Shown here piece by piece: positions 12,174-24,297 of a DNA stretch of 64,000 nucleotides. The notes beneath the pieces are model-generated. The model saw nothing but the letters and a program-made list of their open reading frames with translations. It was not told where the DNA came from and did not search any database. This stretch comes from Hymenopus coronatus (Eukaryota; Arthropoda; Insecta; Mantodea; Hymenopodidae): contig CM060900.1 in NCBI GenBank assembly GCA_030762935.1, positions 433,590,421-433,654,420 on the forward strand, given 5' to 3'. A program made the position numbers and the translations under genes. Position 1 is the stretch's first letter; the number at the start of each line of letters is the position of its first letter.

Positions 12174-13000
12174 AGAAGCGGTGAATATGGAACAGTCGGG
12201 CAATATGGAACACCGCATTTCCCGCCAAATCTGTGCTACTATTTGTCGGTGAGAAGCACGATAAGGTAGCTTTAGAACAGGCCTTTGTATTAGTGTCATT
12301 GTTGGTAGCGTGCTGGAAAAAAAATGCCGCATAAATTTATTTTCCTTTACTGAAGCCTTTGGAAACATTTTACAGGTAGGACTGACATGTGTTTTAACGC
12401 CCGATTGCTACTGTATTAAAATGTTCTATATATTTTATCTGTAGCTAGACATGCTAGGCTAACTCTCCCTAATTATAATCATCTGCATAAATATACCACT
12501 ATGGTTAAAATGAATGTGAATTGCAAGATGGCGAGGCGGGTAATACGGAGCATTTCAAGGTGGCGAATTCAGATAAGTGTTCCATATTACCCGCTGTTGT
12601 TTCAGAAAGTGATTTAAATGAAAAAAAAAAGTCCCAAACGCTATTGTATACAATAAATTTAGTTTTTAATATAAGCGTGAGAGTTAATAATAGATTAATA
12701 CCACAAATTAGTGTTTCACACTTTTGCAAACTACATTCCTTCTTGCTATGTATTAAAATATAAAATACTGCTTGTCTGGTGCCCAGAGAATGTGCTACAA
12801 ATTTTCAATTAGTAAAGCACATATGGACTCGCATTTGTATACAGAATCTATGTGATTTGATGCGAGCAATAAATGGAAACTTATTAAGTATTTTACACAC
12901 ATACGTAATTCTAATTTATTTTTGCCTTTAAAACTTGTCTTTATAACATGTAGGGTACCAATACTATGCCTAAGATACCTGTTTTCTTCTAGCTTGAAAA

Positions 13001-15055
13001 ATGAACAAGAAGAAGCAAAAAAACAAACAAAAGAAGGCAGTGGGATAAAGGAGATATGATTGGGCCATTTTAGCTGTTAGGTTCAAAGAAATGGGTTACC
13101 TGAAAGCTGCTAAAACCTTTGACGTGCCTAAAATCACTCTTCGAACAGTGTCTAAGAAAACAGACTTGTTGCCTTCAAATGCAGTCAACATTCCACTTAG
13201 TAGAAAACCAGTTTTTTCTCAGCAAATGGAAGACGAGCTTGTGGGCTACCTTCTGGATATGGAAAAGAGGTTTTTTTTCAAGGCTTGATCTATGTCGTTT
13301 GGCATATCAGCTTGCCTCAAGAAATGGAATACGCAACCCATTTTCAAGAGCAAATTCATATGCTGGTAAAGCTGGTTAAACCAATTCCTGAGATGTCATC
13401 CAAAACTATCTATACGAAAGCCAAAAGCAACTTCCATGACCAGAGCGAAGGGCTCAACAAAGAGGAGTTAGGAAAGTTCTTTGCAATCATGAATGAAGAA
13501 CTGAGAAAAAGATGTTATGCACCTGATAAAATGTACAATGTCGAAGAGACACGTGTTTGTGGTTCAATCACGACAGATGTTATTTCGTTAAAGGGTAAGT
13601 GTCAGGTTGCTGCAATAACACCCGCAGAACGAGGATCCCTCCTAACATGAGCAGAGGAGGAACTTATGTCCCACCTATGTTCATATACCCAAGGTCGCGA
13701 GTTCAATCCCGGCGGAGGACGATGGATTTTTTCGGGCGTAAAAATCCTTAGCATGGCTTCCTTTGGAAGGGTAGTAAAGCCGTTGGTCCCGTGTCGTAGA
13801 TTTACAGCACGTAAAAGAACCTCAAGACTGATGGAGAGGCCTCTGAGCAACACTAAGCGGTCTTTCACGCCCAGTATAGAATGGGACGCTGAGAACCACA
13901 TCAGTTAAAGAGCGTCCATAAATATCACGCCATTTACATTTTTTTCCACGGAAAAACTTGAGCCCGCTTTTGACCTGGATTCAAAATGACCTTTTTAAAG
14001 TGGTGAAATCTATCCGAGATGAGCCTGCCATGCTCACATTAGATGGGCATACAGCACACACAAGAAACCTTCAGCTCATCGATTGTGCCAGGGAGAACAA
14101 TGTGACTCTAATTTTTTACTTATGTCTACCTTATTAAAAATTAACAATAAAAATTATGATTCATTCCAATGAATAAAAATTTTCCTCATTTTATGAGAAA
14201 GTATACCAGTTTTATATTCAGCATAAACAAATAGATCTATTGAATGAATATATAATCTTCCTCCAGCTCCCCCCCCCCCACACGCTTGACGCACAAGCTT
14301 CAGCGTTTGGATAAAACATTCATTGGCACAATCAAGGCTACTACAGTGAGGAAGTTCGAGTTCATGGGAAACAGTCAGCCATTTCGATATTGCTGAACTA
14401 TGTGCAAGATTTGCATCGGGAGAAAATGCTATGAATGGTTTCAAAGCAACAGGCATATAACCTCTGAACCAAAACGTTTTTCAAGACTGGGAATTTGCAA
14501 CCTCTGACACTTCACATTCTCCTTCAGTTGATGCTGGCTTGAGTAGTATCAACCATAACCTAATGCCTTCAAAATCAGGAACATCTAACGAACGTTTTGT
14601 AATCTCTCCTAGAGTAATATCTCCACCACCTGTATTAAACAAATCACCAAACAGTCGCAGAGGAAGAGGAAAAAGCTCAACTTCTGTCATACCGTCATCG
14701 CCATACAACGCCACAGTTGCTGCATCTCTAAACAGTAAAAGAGTCAAAAGCATCCCAAACATTGCAAGCAAGCAAGAGAAAGTTGTTCCGAAATTCCAAA
14801 AAAGGAATTTCTCTCAATATGACTGTGGAAATTGGTGCTCATGTTTCCAATTCTGCAGATCCTCGAGATGACGCTGTTTGCACTTTCTGCGCCGGATATT
14901 TTTCTGATGATGCCGGGGGAGAAGAATGGATACAGTGCTCAGTATGTGAGTCTTGGTCCCACAGTGCTTGTTCCAATGTAGAACAGTTAGACCTGTTTGT
15001 GGTTACTGTAAATGATGATTTAAACTTTATGTTATCATATTTGTATCTATTTTGA
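13001..15055 (+). pseudogene. pogo-like transposase relic with C-terminal PHD-like finger
   Basis: From an ATG at 13001 after a lysine-rich start, a stop at about 13046 precedes a psq-type helix-turn-helix (AVRFKEMGYLKAAKTFDVPK), the DNA-binding domain of pogo/CENP-B relatives. After a frame change near 13270 comes the RLAYQLASRNGI segment that precedes the DDE_1 nuclease. The first catalytic region reads YNVEET, where family members have YNVDET; the second is LTLDGHTAHTRN at about 14035; the third region is LQRLDKTF near 14300. A variable serine-rich tail (14480-14800) leads to a Cys/His finger at about 14870-14980 (CTFC ... WIQCSVCESWSHSAC). Several frameshifts, one SINE and one other insertion make it nonfunctional. 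Confidence 0.85.
13695..13928 (+). mobile_element. tRNA-derived SINE (family S2) inserted in the pogo transposase
   Basis: It begins inside a tRNA-like head with a B box (GAGTTCAATCCC) and continues with GGACGATGGATTTTTTCGGGCG and a body shared with 37690-37895. The transposase reading (PPMFIYPR) stops just before it and resumes just after it (PRKNLSPLL). The flanks TTCATATACCCAAGG and TTACATTTTTTTCCACGG look like a decayed target duplication. The A box is missing, so it is 5' truncated. Confidence 0.8.
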
Positions 15056-15309
15056 ATAATTGATGTGAATATTACACAAGTTTTTTTATATTCATAACCG
15101 TCTAAGTTTTGACTACTTTTTATTGGTATGATTCAGTACTTTGGGAAGTGTTCCATATTTTCCTTCTTTTTTGGTAAACAATAGCAACTTATGATTAATA
15201 TTGTATGCCTCCAATGCTTTGTTCTTTGTATTAAGCGTCTTTTATAAACGTTATATATCCTTTATTGCAATGAAACAGTATTTTTAAAAATGGAGTTCTA
15301 CATTCTCAG

Positions 15310-15470
15310 CCTCTCCTTGATTTTCTGAAAATTGTTCTAATGGTTTTGATTAAAACATCCTAGATATATGTAAGTATTACATATATACGCAATATTACAA
15401 ATAAAATGCGTATCTTGAACTTCCTGGGTACAGTATCTGAAGTCCTGTTCATTCTGAATTTTCTGGCAAC
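15310..15470 (+). mobile_element. Family A fragment A3
   Basis: Internal part only, from TTTTCTGAAAATTGTTCTAA to the TTCATTCTGAATTTTCTGG region. It matches 11755-11920. Both ends are missing. Confidence 0.55.
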
Positions 15471-15604
15471 GTGTAAAGTAGCAAGCGAAAGTAAGGCTGA
15501 ACGCTTTGCATTATTATAGTTTTAAATGTTGCTTCATATAAAGTGTTGCAGTTACGTAAATTTCGTTGCAGTCCATAAAGTGTAATTAAACTATATCTCT
15601 CTTA

Positions 15605-16450
15605 AGCAGCCATGGCTTTCTATACCTATTTTGCAAAAAGTGATTCTTATAAAAGTTTATTCTTCTCTCTACCTAGTGCTAATCGAGGTATAACTTAGCA
15701 GAAATGGTCTTATTATTTAGGTAGTTCCTTCTAAGTGGATGGCTAATAAGGGAATGCACTAGGCTACAGCGATACTCAAATCTTGCCATCTGGTGCAATT
15801 GAAATTACCCTTTCTTTGCACGATCAGGATGAAAAATATTAATAACGACTCCCTATTTGAGAAAAGTCTATGTATTCGACATTTTAAGACCAATAACAAG
15901 GAATATCTCGGAAATAGTTAACTCCATATAAAATTGCATAAGACAGAAATTGTGTATTGTAATGAGATCTACATTTGTTGTGCAGTATGCTTATGTCTAT
16001 CTCTTCCGGTTTACCAGTTATGCAAAAGTAATTAAAATGAAGAGAACTTCTGAAGTTATTACCAACAATTCAAGATAAAAGTTTTGTTATTTACAGATAT
16101 CTTAATCAAAACAATTACAGGCATTTTTGATAAAATAGAAGGTTTTAAAAGATCTTCCATGTAAAGGGTAGTTTGGGGTGGAGGAATTTTCCTAAAAATC
16201 TTCAGTCGCATCATTGGAAGATACTGAACTTAAATTCTAAGTTTGGCGTTTAATAGAATTTTAGATCATGAGTTATGCAGTCGATAGACACCTGCAGTCA
16301 CATACACACTGACCTTTTACTAGAAATGCTATGTTTTATTCAGGGGTCTTCAAAACATTATTTCCAATGAAACCTAAGTATCAAATTTGTAAGTGGAATG
16401 CAATATCTTCTCTACCTAATATGCACAATGCACATACGTGATAGAGAAAG
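15605..16450 (-). mobile_element. Family A repeat, copy A4, inverted
   Basis: It reads in reverse: the CATGGCTTTCTATACC end is at left, ACATGGAAGATCTTTTAAAACC-type core on the minus strand, and the hairpin end (TCTCTACCTAATATG ... GATAGAGAAAGT) at 16412-16452. The GT-rich core of other copies is almost gone here. Confidence 0.65.
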
Positions 16451-16846
16451 TAATAAAACTATTTCAACATACACAGTGTGCAATATTTCGACGTCACATA
16501 GTTTGTGGACCAAACCCTTCTTTATGAGATGAGCTAAATTTTATCTCTCTACTCCAAAGAATGTGTTGTGTTATGGTTTTTACTAAAAATATAATTTTGG
16601 GGATTTTCACTTTAGTCGCCTTTAAATGAATAACTGAATAATTATTTTAGTGAAAAAATCTACTTTCAGAATAGTGTGTGTTACTTCTGAAAATACACAA
16701 ACATATTTCTTAAAATTTTCTATTATACACAGTTAGTAGGCTTAATCTTGAAACATAATGGAAGTCAGTCCTTAAATATAAAACAGCTGAAGGTTTTTCT
16801 GCACCCAGCTGCTTATAATTGTATAACCAGAGCTACGTATGCACAT

Positions 16847-16945
16847 TCTTTCTCTACCTAGTACCTAGTAGGTAGAAAATGTATTGCATTGCACAGAAAA
16901 TTTCCTACCAATATTTCACCGTGAACTACACGTTCACAGACATCT
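16847..16945 (+). mobile_element. Family A left-end fragment A5
   Basis: Hairpin (TTTCTCTACCTAGTA ... TAGGTAGAAAATG) followed by the start of the TTTCACCG block. It is cut off where the 0.7-kb repeat C copy begins. 16451-16846 has no recognisable feature. Confidence 0.55.
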
Positions 16946-17641
16946 TGAGACAGTACATGTCTTGTCACGGGGCAATGAATTATTTAGAAGGGAAATATAA
17001 ATTATAGCTAACAATATAAATTATATCAAGAAGAGAAAATATAACTGTGCAGTGAGAATGGGAAGGGTAAATACACTTTAAACACGTATAAGTCACGAGC
17101 TCAGGGCACAAGATACCGTTACGTCCGTGCATTGAAGGGTTGAATAGACCCTGCCCGAGGGGACATAACGGGACAGCAAGCAATGCTCTCCGCCGGTCAT
17201 GGGGACCTTTTCTAAGACACTTGGTGAAGAGCCTCCGCATAACCAAGATGTGGTATTTAGAATCCGGGGTGGAGTTGTACAGGCTACCTTTAAATTGTGA
17301 GGCACTTGGGGCGGAGCCTTGGCAGAACCAAGATGTGATATTTGAGCGCGTGGTGTAACCCTTAATTGTGACGGAAGTAATCATTGCATCAAACGAATAA
17401 ATAATGATAGTCGCGTGCGGGTAAAGTGCAACTTCATAGAAGAAAATTAAGAGGAATACGAGTGTGTTCGAAGGCGGAAAAAGGCCGAACTTAATTAATA
17501 AAGCACTTGCGTCTCATCACACATGAAAGAGAGTTTCCATGCTACTAAAAATCCTGAGTAGGCCACCAACATACACACACCATTCCCCTACTACCAAAAC
17601 CGGCGCTCGGGATACGAACCCATAACCAGTTACCGCCGCAA
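16946..17641. repeat. 0.7-kb interspersed repeat C, copy 1
   Basis: It starts TTGAGACAGTACATGTCTTG and ends CAGTTACCGCCGCA; it matches 19108-19793 along its length. Near the right end, GGGATACGAACCC on the plus strand is the reverse complement of a tRNA-type B box, so a minus-strand tRNA-derived head is likely. The TGAGACAG...CA ends also allow a solo-LTR reading. The short open frames within it are not conserved between copies. Confidence 0.65.
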
Positions 17642-17696
17642 TGTTTCATTCGTTTTTAGACAGTGCAGAGCTTAAGAGGGACAGGCCTTTCAGAAG

Positions 17697-17698
<2 letters not shown>

Positions 17699-17739
<41 letters not shown>

Positions 17740-17767
17740 ACTCTCTCTCTCGCTCTCTCTCTCCCTA

Positions 17768-17818
<51 letters not shown>
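17699..17818. repeat. (CT)n-(CA)n compound microsatellite
   Basis: About 90 bp of CT with a few interruptions (ACTC, GCTC, CCTAT), then about 28 bp of CA. The Leu-Ser-rich open frames over it are translations of the repeat. Confidence 0.95.
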
Positions 17819-17823
<5 letters not shown>

Positions 17824-19107
17824 GTTGCTTGAATATGCGGAAGAGTTTGGACCTGGGTATTTCACTGTAAAAGGAAGAAATATATGTTCCAACTTATATC
17901 ATAATACAGTTTAAACTCCAGAGAAATATTTTCATACATCACTGCAATTCTAAGCAACATATGAAAAGTATAAAGATCTTTTAGAAAAAATTTTAATTAA
18001 AGATACAAAATACACGAGTTCAAACTCACTCACTTTTGACACTTCAAAAAAAAAATCTTGTTTTTATTGCAATAGGACTGTGGAAACATAAGTAAGTGGG
18101 TTATAAAAGTAAACTGTTTTATTGTCTTTATTATTTTATAATATTCATTAATATTTTATATCAGAATGCGGGAGGTTGAAATCATATTTCAAAAATGGCA
18201 ATTGTCATGCAAATCAAGTAGCAACGTTATCCTTCATCTCATTATGGCTGTACAACGGAGCGAATGACTCACTATCTTCCAGTTTCTTCAAATGAAAATC
18301 TTAGCATATACCAAACATTTCAATCGCAGGTAAATTGAGAAGGCGCCTTGATTTCCGAGATACAATCACCATTTTATGTGAATAACCTGCAAAGTCCTTT
18401 ATATTGGAAAGTAATTGTGTATAATTTTGTATAACTAGTAAACCTTAAGATATAGGCAAAAACTTGATACACAATAAATGTAAATCTCTTTAAATGACAC
18501 AATTTGTTTAAAGGAATTGTAGTATCAGCCGTTTCCAAGATGTGTTATTATTGGTTTGAATGTTTCAATACTTTGTGATTATTAAGTGCTATTGACATCA
18601 GCCTTTTTTCTCAATGTGATCGAAAAGTATGGAATTTCCATGCTAGTATTTGGCAACTCGAATTTGAACATTTTACTATCGCTTCGGTTTCCCCTATCAT
18701 TGTTGTAGCTACAACGAAATGTCGAATGAAACTATTTCTTCAAAGGTTTATCTGTGGAGTAACTTGAGGCAAGTAGTTAGAAAATAATAGAAAATGCGTC
18801 TGCAAGGGTTGACTTGTCCTAGTACGGTGCACTATCGTATATCGTTAGTCACTGCGTACTTTCCTGTTCCTGCTTCCAAGGTTACACTTGTCAGAGTTCC
18901 TCCTCCCACCTTTCCTTGATGTAATTCTGCCCGTATAGGAAGACAAGCTATAGCATACAAGCAGAACAGCGGGCAGATACAGAGAGGACACCTCGCACAC
19001 TAAGACCGGGTGGAAGGGATGAAGTGATGGAATCACAGGAAGCTGCAAGCCACAGAGACGCGCGAGAATTCCAAATAGTCCTGTCTGGAAGACCCGTCCT
19101 ACTACTG
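17819..19107. other. Gene-free stretch with one diverged family A piece
   Basis: About 18390-18770 has family A landmarks in order on the plus strand (ACTAGTAAACCTTAAGATATAGGCAAA, then the GTTTCCAAGATG-type block), strongly diverged. The rest is AT-rich and I see nothing recognisable in it. 18845-19100 is GC-richer but has no conserved frame. Confidence 0.45.
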
Positions 19108-19793
19108 GAGCTTGAGACAGTACATGTCTTGTCACGGGGCAAAGAGTTATTCAGAAGGAAAGATAAAGCATAGCTAATAATATAAATTATACCAAAAAGG
19201 GAAATATAAATGTACATTGAAAATGGGAAGGGAAGAGAGATTTCAAACACGTATAAGTAGCCGAGTTGCCGCGAGCTGGTAGCACCGTATACCGTTCGGG
19301 GTAGTGCATTGACCCGAAGGGGTGAGGTTACACTGCCCGAGGGAACATAACGAGAAGGGAAAATACAATGTTACCGCTGGTCAAGGGGACACTTTTTGAG
19401 GCACTAGGCGTACAACATTGGCAGAGCAAAGATGTGATATTGAGGGTCCGTGGTGGAGCCCAATAGGCTACCTTTAGTAGTGAGGGAAATAGTTATTTTA
19501 ATACTGACCAGAATACGGAATAAATCACGACATCAAAAGTAATAAGTAATAATAATCACGGTCACGAAAGCATAGTTTCACAGGAGAAAATTTAAGAGAA
19601 ATGCGTGTGTGTTCGGCGGCGGAAAAAGGCCGCACTAACTGAATAAAGCACTTGTGTCATACCACACCCTGAAAAGTGTTTGCATGCTAGTAAAAATCCT
19701 GAGATAGGGCACCCACAAATCCACAACCATTCCTAATACCCAAAACCCGCATCTGGGATTCGAACCCATAACCACGTTACCGCCTCAAGCTGA
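19108..19793. repeat. 0.7-kb interspersed repeat C, copy 2
   Basis: Same start (TTGAGACAGTACATGTCTTG) and the same end (TTACCGCCTCA) as copy 1, in the same orientation 1.5 kb away. The B-box-like GGGATTCGAACCC at 19755-19767 (plus strand) is intact on the minus strand. AGCT sits immediately outside both ends and may be a 4-bp target duplication. 19794-20114 holds nothing I recognise. Confidence 0.65.
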
Positions 19794-20114
19794 GTGGAGT
19801 GGGCGATGAAACAAACAAGACTCTAATGCCCATTACACACCTTGACCTCCAAGCCTTCTCTTCCTTCTGCTTTAGTTTACTCATCTCAATGCTCCTTCCT
19901 TCACTTTCCCCTGATATGTTTGCACAGGGTATACACAACCTCTAACATGGCCTATTTGGAGCAAATACAAAAGCTTCATTTATTTAAGGGGAAATTAAAT
20001 GTCCTATGCCACCTATGCTAAAATTGTTAAATTCATTGGACATTGCTCCGAAAGCTATCTAATACATTCCCGTTGACATACTTTTATTAAATAAGTTTGA
20101 TTTTTTTAAATGTT

Positions 20115-20345
20115 TAAAAAATAAAGTTCCAGAGTCTTGTCGGTACTCCGACGCTGTATTCCCTTTTCTTCTTCTTTCATTTTCCTAATATTTACTATGT
20201 TTTCTGTTTGATTACCCTTTGCTTTTTGTTTCTAATACACTCACATACACATTTTACAAACATATAAACACCCATGTCCAAGGCAGGACTCAAACCCACG
20301 ATCCCTTGCGCCACGAAGCACCTAAGCGAGGCACTTTAGCGATCT
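20115..20345 (-). mobile_element. tRNA-derived SINE (family S3)
   Basis: Minus strand: a tRNA-like head with B box GTGGGTTTGAGTCCTGCC at about 20285-20305, then CATGGGTGTTTATATGTTTG and an AT-rich body ending in GACTCTGGAAC. The same arrangement occurs at 24325-24530. An unusual point is the inverted pair GAGTC...GACTCCG-like motif at the tail. Confidence 0.7.
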
Positions 20346-20944
20346 CGGCTGATTAAGAAGGATGGATTTTTCTCATTTACACCATGCTTTGATTAAAGTT
20401 AAAATAAATTATTATTTAAACAAAATATTATTAATACAATATTAGATCCACATGATCACAAAGCGGATTTTTTCCTAACACGTGATTAATTTATCTTCAG
20501 TAGTTTCTGAAAAAACGGCTAACTTATATCAGAAGATGTCATTCAAAGAAAACGCTGTTCAAAGATAAGAGGGGAAAACAAACTTGTATATAATATGCTT
20601 ACAAAGAAACAGACCACATGATTTGAAAATACAGAAGACGCCTTACTCAACAGTTTTACCAACTTTTAGGCCAAAACTCCCCTTAAATGATGGGGTAACG
20701 TTTACCCCTGTACAAAAAGTAAATTGTTATAGGCATCATGATTTCTTCTGTTAAATTGTCCGGAACTCAGGGTACAAAATGGTATGCAGTACTTTTTACT
20801 TTGCACTCACATAACTTTCTCTCATCAGTCTTGTACAAACTATTCTTACAAGCGCCCATTCTTCTATATACTACAGGTTAATCATAATAAACATTTGCAG
20901 AGATTGTCTTATTGCATTTTTGTTGTACGTACAGCCACATTACT
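20346..20944. other. Gene-free AT-rich stretch
   Basis: I see no conserved frame, repeat end or RNA signal here. A short region near 20505-20520 (TTTCTGAAAAAACGGC) is vaguely like the family A core, but too short to call. Confidence 0.4.
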
Positions 20945-21055
20945 TTTGAGAGTGTTTAATACCCGCTTTTACGGAATAAATATGGAGCACAGGTGGAATG
21001 CAATGGCGGGGGAAATTGGAGAACCCGAAGAAAACCCTCCTGTACCAGTTTGTTT
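20945..21055 (-). mobile_element. SINE family S1, 3' fragment
   Basis: AGTGTTTAATACCCGCTTTT ... GGAGCACAGGTGGAATGCAATGGCGG ... GAGAACCCGAAGAAAACCC matches the tail of the S1 copy at 23935-24178. The tRNA head is missing because family A copy A6 abuts it. Confidence 0.75.
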
Positions 21056-21057
21056 AG

Positions 21058-21625
21058 TATTGTCAAATTTTGCTCTAACGGTTTTGATTAAATTGCCGTA
21101 GGTATAGTAAAAGATGTAGATACTGACAAATAAAATGTAAATCTTGACTTTCCCGGGAATACCCTCTGAAGATGTGTTCATTCTGGATGATGTTTGTATA
21201 GTTGGCAAACCGTGAGAGATAGACACACACACTACACACAAAACGTAGATCCCATCAAAACACGCAATTTATATCTTTCACACTTTTGTTGAGGAGATAA
21301 CCGTTTCCGAGATATTTCTTGTTTGTTTTCAATCTTAAAATACATCATGTTTTTCTCAAACAGGAAGTCGTCCGTGCTTCCCTTATTTTACTCTTGGTCA
21401 TACAAAGAAGCGAATTTCAATGACAATCGCAGCGACGGCTTTTAAAACATTTGACTCTCGCTCTAGCCTAGTGTATTCCATTAGTTCCCTCCTACTTATA
21501 AGTAAACTAAACAATATGCAATTCTGCTAATGCTTATCTCGATTAGCATAGACTAGAAAGAAGAATATTTTTTGTAAGGTATTTGATTTTGTGCTGGTAG
21601 AGAAAGTCACGTGAACGAAATACAT
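21058..21625 (+). mobile_element. Family A repeat, copy A6, left end lost
   Basis: It starts in the core (GCTCTAACGGTTTTGATTAAA) and runs to GTAGAGAAAGTCACGTGAACG at about 21600. It is followed by the same module (ATTCTTGAAATAAACAATTAG) that follows copies A7, A10 and A14, so it belongs to the composite described at 21640. Confidence 0.7.
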
Positions 21626-21700
21626 AAGATTTTCTAAATACAAATTACAGCTTTAATTCTTGAAATAAACAATTAGTGCGTGTCATTGTTGACTGTAAGA

Positions 21701-21735
<35 letters not shown>

Positions 21736-21883
21736 GCTTGTTTCCCAGCTCTTCTGACAGCGGCCAGCTTTCTTTAGTAGCAGGGTTAGGATTTTTAAGT
21801 GCAAATTTCATATGAAAGAAGGTAGGAAAAAATGCTAAACTAACCTAAGAAAAGGGAAAAGAAAATTCTCTTTAATTTAATTG

Positions 21884-21926
<43 letters not shown>

Positions 21927-22524
21927 ACACACATTTTGTATTATATGTTATTGACATACTCATGGCAAAAACGAAACATGAGTTAAATATCAAATTTGGA
22001 ATTTAGGTTCGGCACTGTCCTCTGAAGCGACATTAAAATGGATAACTAATTCCATCTACCCAACCTATTCTTTAGATGGAAGCATTTTCTTGTGTGTTTA
22101 TTTAATTGCTAAAAGAAATTGGTATCGATTTTTATTAAAATAAGATATTTGGGTGACAAGATTCATTCATAGAGTTGTCTGGAATTCCTCTTCATTCTGT
22201 AAGAACTGGGTATAATTAGTAAAATGTAAAGTTAGACAATAGGTGTCTTATTATATATTTACATAAAGATCTCCTTAGTCACACAATTTGCTTCAAATAT
22301 TATTTGTTCATTATTTTATTTATTTATTGCGTCCACTATTTGAAAGATCTTCATTATTAGTAGCTTATCTTTTCAAATTCGGTTCTCGATTGGAAGTGGC
22401 TATTCAATTTTGCTTCCCCTATCACGTAGGTATCTAAACTCTGCAATGATCGCAGTCGACCTTCCATCCTGAAGAACTAGCTCAAAAAATAATCAATGAG
22501 GTCACAATTAAGGAAACGAGCTTG

Positions 22525-22555
<31 letters not shown>

Positions 22556-23154
22556 GTGAACATTAAACTCCAAATGTAGGTAGGTATATACATGCAGAGT
22601 TTACATCGTTGAGTTAGCCAAAAAAAAAAAAAGAAAAAAAATTGCACTTTTCTCAGAAACTACTAATGTTGGAGCTTTTTGGTAATACAAAACCAAGCAG
22701 TTAAACCGATGCAGTTAAAATACATTATCAGCATATTTAGAAACAGTTGTTTGATAGATTGCAAGAATTCTATGACCCTATAACAAAAATAAAAATAATA
22801 TAAAGCAGACATTGAATTATCATTTTGAAGTGCGTAAAATACCTAGTTTAGCAGGTCTGTGTGTGTGTGTGTGTGTGTGTGTACCTGCATACCCACTAGA
22901 AGAGATAGTAGGTAGATAATATATTTTTGTACGAATAGTTTTTGAAAGAATAGATAGGGAAGGTAATGTAAATTAGGTATATCAAATTCTTTTTAAGGTG
23001 CTATCAAAAGGTAGGAACGTGCCAGTGTGACGGAGTTTCATTCCGCAGAAGTTCTTTTACATGTGAGTAAATCTACTGAAATGGGCCTATTGCTTTTAAG
23101 GTTCATATTCAACCAGAATAATATTTCATATTTGTTTATGGTACTTATCTTAAA

Positions 23155-23250
23155 ATCCATAGGACCGAGTTTGAACCCCCGATCTGCAGATCAGAAGGCC
23201 AGAGCACAAGAAACAGAGCTACACGGAACGAAGGTTGACTCCTAAAAGTT
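23155..23250 (-). mobile_element. tRNA-like SINE head of block b (family S4), unit 0
   Basis: On the minus strand the order is TGTAGCTCTGTTTC (A-box-like) and GGGGGTTCAAACTCGG (B-box-like), about 50 bp apart. It is followed by the TTTTAAGATAAGTACC tail. Five copies are present in the window; the copies in units 2 and 3 keep a better A box (TGGCTCAGTTGC). Confidence 0.55.
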
Positions 23251-23934
23251 CTCCTAATACAGAAAGGCTGGTCCGCTGCCGGGAAAGCCGGGCAAGTGCG
23301 CGCGGCTAGTTAACCAGCATATTATATTACAAAACAGAATTTATCATTCTGATTTCCTGCTAAAATCATTAATTCATGCAGTTAAGGAGGAAAGGCAGTA
23401 TTTACTTCCAGGTGTTTGAACCCATATGTCAATAACAAAAAAGCAAAGAAAACCCAAGGTAAGCGTAATAAAGCAAAATCTTAAGAAAACGACGAAGGAA
23501 CTGAGCAAGCAAGTGAGGTTCTGTTTCAGAACTGTACAACAAGGTATTTGTGGATATTTTTGGCGAATAAATAACCTTATAGCACCTCTAAGAAAGCCTG
23601 CTTGGTTTGTAAGTCGAATAGAATTGCTCTTTGCTATTTATGTTTCCCTAATACAAAAAGGAAGCCGTTGCATGTTATAGATAGGTATAGTGTTCCGAAA
23701 CATTAAGGAAATATGGAAGTGGGCTTATTAATGACTATTACGAATCATATGCTTGCCCCTCCTACCAGTACTAACAGTTCGCGTTTCACCTAATTTGAAA
23801 AAGAATGTGTTAAACTGCAGTTATAAATATAAGTGGTGTTACTTTATTATTAAAATTATCGTTCATGTTAAACAATGTTTCAAATTTGAGCTGAAATCTG
23901 AAGCTGAACACATATTTATACGTGTGTGTGTGTG

Positions 23935-24178
23935 TGTTTTTGTAGTGTTTAACGCCCGCTTTAACTACTTATGGCACCGCAGGCGGTGACACTGATGATA
24001 CATGGATGATGATGGAGCACCGGTGGAATGCGATGGCGGCGGAAACCGGAGTACCCGGAGAAAACCCGCCCCAGCGCCGCTTTGTCCACCACAAATCTCA
24101 CATGCGGTCGCTTGGGATCAAACCCCGGTCGTCTAGGTGAGAGGCGAGTGGTCTAACCACTCGGCCACGGCGCGGCCA
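23935..24178 (-). mobile_element. tRNA-derived SINE (family S1), full length
   Basis: The minus strand starts GGCCGCGCCGTGGCCGAGTG, with A box GTGGCCGAGTGGTTAG (24153-24168 complement) and B box GGGGTTTGATCCC (about 24113-24125 complement), both as in Ser/Leu-type tRNAs. The body includes TTTTCTCCGGGTACTCCGG and ends AAGCGGGCGTTAAACACTAC. GT microsatellite runs lie on both sides (23921-23938 and 24179-24199). Confidence 0.88.
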
Positions 24179-24297
24179 ATGTGTGTGTGTGTGTGTGTGA
24201 AATTATTAGTTTCTATTTGTGAATCGCATGTGAGAACATTTCCATCGAAGATGGGACAGTGGATTTCTCTACTAATAAACGTGAAGTGATTTATTCT

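Larger units (their letters stand above)
12175..15170 (+). mobile_element. pogo/Tigger-like DNA transposon, decayed
   Basis: It contains the transposase relic at 13001-15055. GTGTTCCATATT occurs near the right border (15148-15159), inverted near the left border (12202-12213), and once more at 12577-12588. These look like terminal or subterminal repeats, although the exact termini are uncertain. Pogo elements insert at TA; the left flank reads GACTA. 12375-13000 is AT-rich noncoding leader. A SINE (13695-13928) and about 170 bp of unrelated sequence (about 14110-14280, with a C11 run) have inserted since. Confidence 0.7.

Noticed and set aside
13602..13908. Overlapping 80- and 99-codon frames on both strands
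   Set aside because: They lie in the S2 SINE inserted in the pogo relic and have no relation to a protein family.
17641..17914. Leu-Ser-rich frames over a CT/CA tract
   Set aside because: Microsatellite translation; both frames depend only on repeat phase.
18845..19250. Minus-strand frames of about 100 codons, possible host gene
   Set aside because: They partly overlap repeat C, have no motif, and are not conserved in the other copy.
16946..19793. Complete small LTR element (TRIM) formed by the two repeat C copies
   Set aside because: No primer-binding site follows copy 1, no polypurine tract precedes copy 2, and the outer flanks show no shared target duplication.
24113..24178. Functional tRNA-Ser/Leu gene on the minus strand
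   Set aside because: A and B boxes are present, but the sequence continues into a SINE body shared by other copies, and the acceptor stem does not close.
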